Shown here: positions 9,588 to 12,545 of the stretch, piece after piece | Position numbering within the stretch: position 1 is the stretch's first letter | Layout: every line of letters begins with the position of its first letter | Source: Anaerolineae bacterium | GTDB taxonomy: Bacteria; Chloroflexota; Anaerolineae; 4572-78; NAK82 | Length of the DNA: 12,545 nt | Direction: 5' to 3' | Assembly (NCBI GenBank): GCA_030597485.1 | Contig: JAUVRU010000021.1 | Span: 1 to 12,545 of the forward strand | Notes under the pieces: generated by a model | Database searches by the model: none | The model's input: the letters and a program-made list of their open reading frames with translations, nothing else | Told to the model about the DNA's origin: nothing | Made by a program: the position numbers and the translations under genes

Positions 9588-9607
9588 CTGGCGGGCGCGT
9601 CCGCCAG
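9588..9607 (-). other. 7-bp hairpin upstream of the epimerase gene
   Basis: CTGGCGG and CCGCCAG form a perfect 7-bp inverted repeat with a 6-base loop in the 82-base gap. It sits just upstream of the ribosome site of the epimerase gene. No T run follows, so it is not a typical terminator. It could affect mRNA stability or be chance in GC-rich DNA. Confidence 0.4.
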
Positions 9608-9647
9608 CTCGGAAACCGGCCACGCGACCCCCCCAGCCTACATCATT

Positions 9648-10664
9648 TCACATCAGAGCCTGACCATATTCCTTCAACGCCCGCGCCTGAGACAGCAGGT
9701 TCTGGTGGGGCGTCCTGTCAGGTATCTCACAGCTGGCAGCACTTATACTCCGTTCGCCGCCCAGCCTCAGGCACTTGACCACGGCCTCCCCCACTTCGGC
9801 GGGGGTCCCCTGGAGCATCACTGCCACTGGATCGAAGTTGCCACACACGACCGGATACTCCCCGAACGTCGCGGCAGCCAGTCCGATGTCTACCATCCAT
9901 TCGATGTCGATAATGTTCGCACCGCTCTGGGCGATGTACGGCAGGAGATGGGTCGTATCCCCGCAAATGTGCAACCTCCCCAGCGCGCCCATCTCGTGGA
10001 TGGCGGCGAAGATGCGCTGCTCGTAGGGCAAGGCGAATCGTTGATACATATCTGGGCCAATCTGGGAAGCGATAGCATCTCCCATTCCAATGATGTCGGC
10101 GCCGGCCTCGATCTGGGCCTGCGCAAACGCGATCTCCACCCCGACACAGAACTCCAGCAATTCCTGGACCCAATCAGGCCGATCGTAGAGGTCGGTCAAC
10201 AACGTGCCAACCCCGCGCAGGTCGGCAGCCTCCGCCAGGGCACCCTCGACCCACCCCATAATCGGCACCTCTCCGCCGACCCGATCCCGCAAGTAGCGCC
10301 CGGCCGCCACCCGGTCGCTCATTCGGCGTCCCCTGCTGGGATCGACCGCCTTGAGCTTGCCCAAGTCGGATGGTTCTTGTAGCAAGGGCGATTTGCAGAT
10401 GGGAAGGTCGTCCTCAGGGAATTCGATCTCAGCACCAAGGTCGGCCGCTTCGCGGAACGGGTCGGATATCGTCTGCACCAGGTCCAGGTCGAAGGCTCGC
10501 TGGACCGCGAGATTGGCCTCGCCCAGCACGCGATGGTCCAGGTAGTAGCGCGACAGCGGCTGACCGATATGGTGAGCCGCGAAGGTCATCATGATATCGA
10601 AGTTGGGAGGCCGGTCCACTGCCTCGCCCTGGAGTCTTCGCACCACCCGTTCGTAGGGATTCAC
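9648..10664 (-). CDS. uroporphyrinogen-decarboxylase-family protein, MtaA/CmuA methyltransferase-like
   Basis: A 338-residue TIM-barrel protein of the UROD/MtaA group. It carries H232-x-C234 in LHICGDTT and C312 in ASCEIPDRTP, the H-x-C...C zinc pattern known from methylcobamide:coenzyme M methyltransferases. The N-terminal Arg-rich segment that marks true heme-pathway UroD (RQAGR-like) is absent, so heme synthesis is unlikely. GNFDPVAVMLQGTPAEV (275-291) is typical of the methyltransferase-like branch. No corrinoid-binding protein or MtaB-like partner is in the window, so the methyl donor and acceptor are unknown. Many such orphan members sit in sugar or one-carbon loci without known function. 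The start is the GTG at 10664 with AGGGG about 9 bases upstream, sitting in the loop of a weak 5-bp inverted repeat (10665-10683). It follows the aldo/keto reductase gene by 49 bases. Confidence 0.85.
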   Translation of the reverse strand: MNPYERVVRRLQGEAVDRPPNFDIMMTFAAHHIGQPLSRYYLDHRVLGEANLAVQRAFDLDLVQTISDPFREAADLGAEIEFPEDDLPICKSPLLQEPSDLGKLKAVDPSRGRRMSDRVAAGRYLRDRVGGEVPIMGWVEGALAEAADLRGVGTLLTDLYDRPDWVQELLEFCVGVEIAFAQAQIEAGADIIGMGDAIASQIGPDMYQRFALPYEQRIFAAIHEMGALGRLHICGDTTHLLPYIAQSGANIIDIEWMVDIGLAAATFGEYPVVCGNFDPVAVMLQGTPAEVGEAVVKCLRLGGERSISAASCEIPDRTPHQNLLSQARALKEYGQALM

Positions 10665-10713
10665 ATCGTACCCCTATCACGATCTCATCCGGATTTGCCA
10701 CCTCACGTGCGCG

Positions 10714-11697
10714 CTACCAGCGTTGATGCACGTGTGGTCGAATCCTGTCGTCATAGATAGCCTGGACCTGAGCCATAACCTTGTCACTCAGGGGAGGCAG
10801 CTCAGCAGCCTGAACGTTCTGTACTGCCTGCGGACGATTCTTGGCCCCAGGAATGGCACAGCTCACGGCGTCAAACATAAGAACCCACCGCAAGGCAAGC
10901 TGAGCCATGGTAGCTCCCGAAGGCACCAAGGGACGCAACATCTCAACAGCCTCCAGGCCCGTCTTGAAATCCACGCCCGAGAAGGTCTCGCCCACGTCGA
11001 ACGCTTGGCCTTGCCGGTTGTAATTCCGGTGGTCATCGGAAGGGAAGGCCGACTGGGCAGTCATCTTGCCGGTCAGCAACCCACTGGCAAGTGGCACCCG
11101 GGCCAGGATGGCCACCTGGCGCTGTTTAGCCAGCTCGAAGAACAGCTCGGCCGGGCGCTGGCGAAATATGTTGAAGATGATCTGTACACTCTGCACGTTG
11201 GGGTATTGGATGGCCTTGATGGCCTCTTCCACCTTCTCCACGCTGACTCCATAGTGCTTGACCTTCCCGGCCTGCACCAGGTCATCCAGAACACCAAAAA
11301 CCTCTGGATTGTAGTACACTTGAGTGGGGGGACAATGCAACTGTACCAGGTCCAGCGCTTCGACATCCAGGTTCTGCAGGCTGCGCTCCACAAAGGCCGT
11401 CAGGTTCTTGCGATTGTATCCCTCGGCCACATGGGGGTCAAGCCGCCGCCCGGCCTTGGTTGCCACGTAGATCTGCTCAGAGCGTTCCTTCAGAACGCGC
11501 GATATCAGGCGTTCGCTGCGTCCATCGCCATAAACATCAGCGGTGTCAATGAAGTTGACACCCTGGTCGATGGCAGCATTCAACGCATCCAGCGCGTCTT
11601 CCTCGCTGACATCTCCCCAATCAGCGCCGATGGCCCAGCCACCGAAGCTGATCTCCGAAACCTCCCAACCAATGCTGCCAAATGTCCGGTAGTTCAC
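10714..11697 (-). CDS. aldo/keto reductase
   Basis: A 327-residue NAD(P)H-dependent oxidoreductase with the complete AKR tetrad: D51 and Y56 in DTADVYGDG, K81 in VATKAG and H121 in QLHCPP. The C-terminal cofactor-binding region includes AIPGAKNRPQAVQNV (281-295). The chosen start is the GTG at 11697, because AGGAGG lies 7 bases upstream and the protein then begins MNYRTFGSIGWEVS, as usual in this family. The open frame reaches back to 11748, but those 17 residues look non-conserved. AKRs of this type reduce aldehydes or ketones, or oxidise sugars to lactones; in a sugar operon a sugar or sugar-derived substrate is likely but unproven. It lies 102 bases after the dehydratase gene, the largest gap in the window. 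Confidence 0.92.
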   Translation of the reverse strand: MNYRTFGSIGWEVSEISFGGWAIGADWGDVSEEDALDALNAAIDQGVNFIDTADVYGDGRSERLISRVLKERSEQIYVATKAGRRLDPHVAEGYNRKNLTAFVERSLQNLDVEALDLVQLHCPPTQVYYNPEVFGVLDDLVQAGKVKHYGVSVEKVEEAIKAIQYPNVQSVQIIFNIFRQRPAELFFELAKQRQVAILARVPLASGLLTGKMTAQSAFPSDDHRNYNRQGQAFDVGETFSGVDFKTGLEAVEMLRPLVPSGATMAQLALRWVLMFDAVSCAIPGAKNRPQAVQNVQAAELPPLSDKVMAQVQAIYDDRIRPHVHQRW

Positions 11698-11704
11698 TTC
11701 TTGA

Positions 11705-11710
11705 CCTCCT
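11705..11710 (-). promoter_or_regulatory. Shine-Dalgarno of the aldo/keto reductase, decides the GTG start
   Basis: The minus strand reads AGGAGG, 7 bases before the GTG at 11697. This supports that start over the longer in-frame one at 11748. Confidence 0.8.
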
Positions 11711-11783
11711 GATAACGGAATACTGGCTCGATATCCAAAACGTACCAAACCAAAGCAACGCCCTATCGCTCGCGCGGGACTCC

Positions 11784-11799
11784 TGCCCCTCGCCGGGCA
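11784..11799 (-). other. small hairpin directly after the dehydratase stop
   Basis: TGCCC and GGGCA pair (5 bp) around a 6-base loop, starting one base beyond the stop codon of the dehydratase. There is no T run, so any terminator role would be weak. The rest of the 102-base gap (11698-11783) contains a more T-rich stretch on the minus strand, around 11720-11755. An internal promoter could lie there, but I see no clear -35/-10 pair. Confidence 0.25.
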
Positions 11800-12545
11800 T
11801 CACCCAACCACAGCACCTCGACTGGCTGGCCCCACAGTGCGGGCGTATGTGCCCATGAAACCCGACGTGATGGCCGGCGCGCGCGGTCGCCAGTCGGCCA
11901 TCCGGCGCGCAATCGTCTCCGCCGACACGCGCAATTCCAGGCGACGGTTGGGAATGTCTATCTCGATCATGTCCCCTTCTTGCACCGCTGCGATTGCCCC
12001 TCCTGCGTGCGCTTCAGGCGTGACGTGACCAATGCAAGGCCCCCGGGTAGCACCCGAGAAGCGCCCATCGGTGATCATGGCCACCGAATCGCTCAATCCC
12101 ATGCCAACCAGCATTCCGGCCGGAATCGATAGTTCGCGCATACCAGGGCCACCCGCCGGCCCCTCGTTCCGGATGACCAACACGTCGCCCGGGTGGATTT
12201 CGCTGGACGCAATCGACTCTCGCACGTCATCTTCGCTCTCATACACGCGAGCCGGCCCCACGTGGTGCATCATTTCGGAGTGAACCGCGCTCTGTTTGAC
12301 AACGGAACCGTCTGGCGCCAGGTTCCCCCGCAGAACCGCGATCCCCCCCTCCGATGCCAGTGGCGCGTCGAGTGAGTGTAACACGTCATCCCGCAGCACG
12401 GAAGCAGCGCCGGCAATCTGGCCTATGGTCCTTCCCGACACCGTGGGAGCATCGGCCGCCAGCAGAGGCGCGAGGATCTTGAGCAGAGCCGGAATCCCGC
12501 CGGCCTGATCCAGGTCCACCACAGTCAACGAGCTGGCCGGCTTGA
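11800..12545 (-). CDS. IlvD/Edd-family dehydratase, C-terminal part (cut by window edge)
   Basis: The frame is open to the right edge, giving about 247 residues, less than half of a usual IlvD/Edd protein (about 560). The gene must begin outside the window; the TTG at 12528 is internal. Family motifs are DLDQAGGIPALLK near the edge, VIRNEGPAGGPGM, and ITDGRFSGATRGPCIGHVTPEA, which holds the conserved catalytic Ser of the SGAT segment. Family members are Fe-S enzymes that remove water from dihydroxy acids or sugar acids; the cluster cysteines would lie in the missing half. The tail (MGTYARTVGPASRGAV) is closer to dihydroxy-acid dehydratase than to pentonate dehydratases, which favours ilvD in style. 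In a sugar operon a sugar-acid dehydratase is equally plausible. It is the first visible gene of the cluster. Confidence 0.9.
   Translation of the reverse strand, partial: KPASSLTVVDLDQAGGIPALLKILAPLLAADAPTVSGRTIGQIAGAASVLRDDVLHSLDAPLASEGGIAVLRGNLAPDGSVVKQSAVHSEMMHHVGPARVYESEDDVRESIASSEIHPGDVLVIRNEGPAGGPGMRELSIPAGMLVGMGLSDSVAMITDGRFSGATRGPCIGHVTPEAHAGGAIAAVQEGDMIEIDIPNRRLELRVSAETIARRMADWRPRAPAITSGFMGTYARTVGPASRGAVVG

Noticed and set aside
9477..10382. 301-codon plus-strand open frame opposite the UroD-family gene
   Set aside because: It spans an intergenic gap and the antisense of a gene with clear motifs; no conserved features are seen in it.
10723..11712. 329-codon plus-strand open frame opposite the aldo/keto reductase
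   Set aside because: The complete catalytic tetrad is on the minus strand; the plus-strand product has no motif and is a codon-bias shadow.

Overview
The window is GC-rich bacterial DNA (about 60% GC by eye). It holds ten tightly packed genes, all on the minus strand, so transcription runs from the right edge to the left. Gaps between genes are 5 to about 100 bases, most starts have a clear Shine-Dalgarno sequence, and several starts are GTG. This looks like one long carbohydrate-catabolism operon, or two or three overlapping transcription units. The mix of an AraB-type ribulokinase, a COG2407-type isomerase, Leloir genes and an atypical M24 protein suggests a free-living heterotroph. Chloroflexota (Anaerolineae/Caldilineae-like) is my best guess, but it is an inference from gene style and no marker gene is present.

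Layout in transcription order. The right edge cuts an IlvD/Edd-family dehydratase (11800-12545). Next come an aldo/keto reductase (10714-11697), a uroporphyrinogen-decarboxylase-family protein with the zinc motif of corrinoid-dependent methyltransferases (9648-10664), an NAD-dependent epimerase/dehydratase (8597-9565), a fusion of a mannitol-1-phosphate-dehydrogenase-like enzyme with a C_GCAxxG_C_C cysteine domain (6813-8552), and an M24-fold protein that has lost most metal ligands (5647-6744). The left half is recognisable sugar metabolism: galT (4561-5604), galK (3416-4555), an L-fucose/L-arabinose isomerase-family enzyme (1900-3360) and ribulokinase araB (189-1871). At the extreme left there may be the tail of a convergent plus-strand gene.

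How the genes may work together. GalK and GalT convert galactose to glucose 1-phosphate and UDP-galactose. The isomerase and AraB would take L-arabinose to L-ribulose 5-phosphate. Galactose and arabinose occur together in arabinogalactans and pectin side chains, so joint control would make sense. AraD, a convincing GalE, transporters, glycosidases and a regulator are not in the window. The right half encodes three oxidoreductases and a dehydratase whose substrates cannot be read from sequence; they could form a second, oxidative or polyol branch.

The most unusual items are the dehydrogenase/cysteine-domain fusion, the metal-site-degenerate M24 protein and the methyltransferase-like UroD-family protein, all inside a sugar operon.
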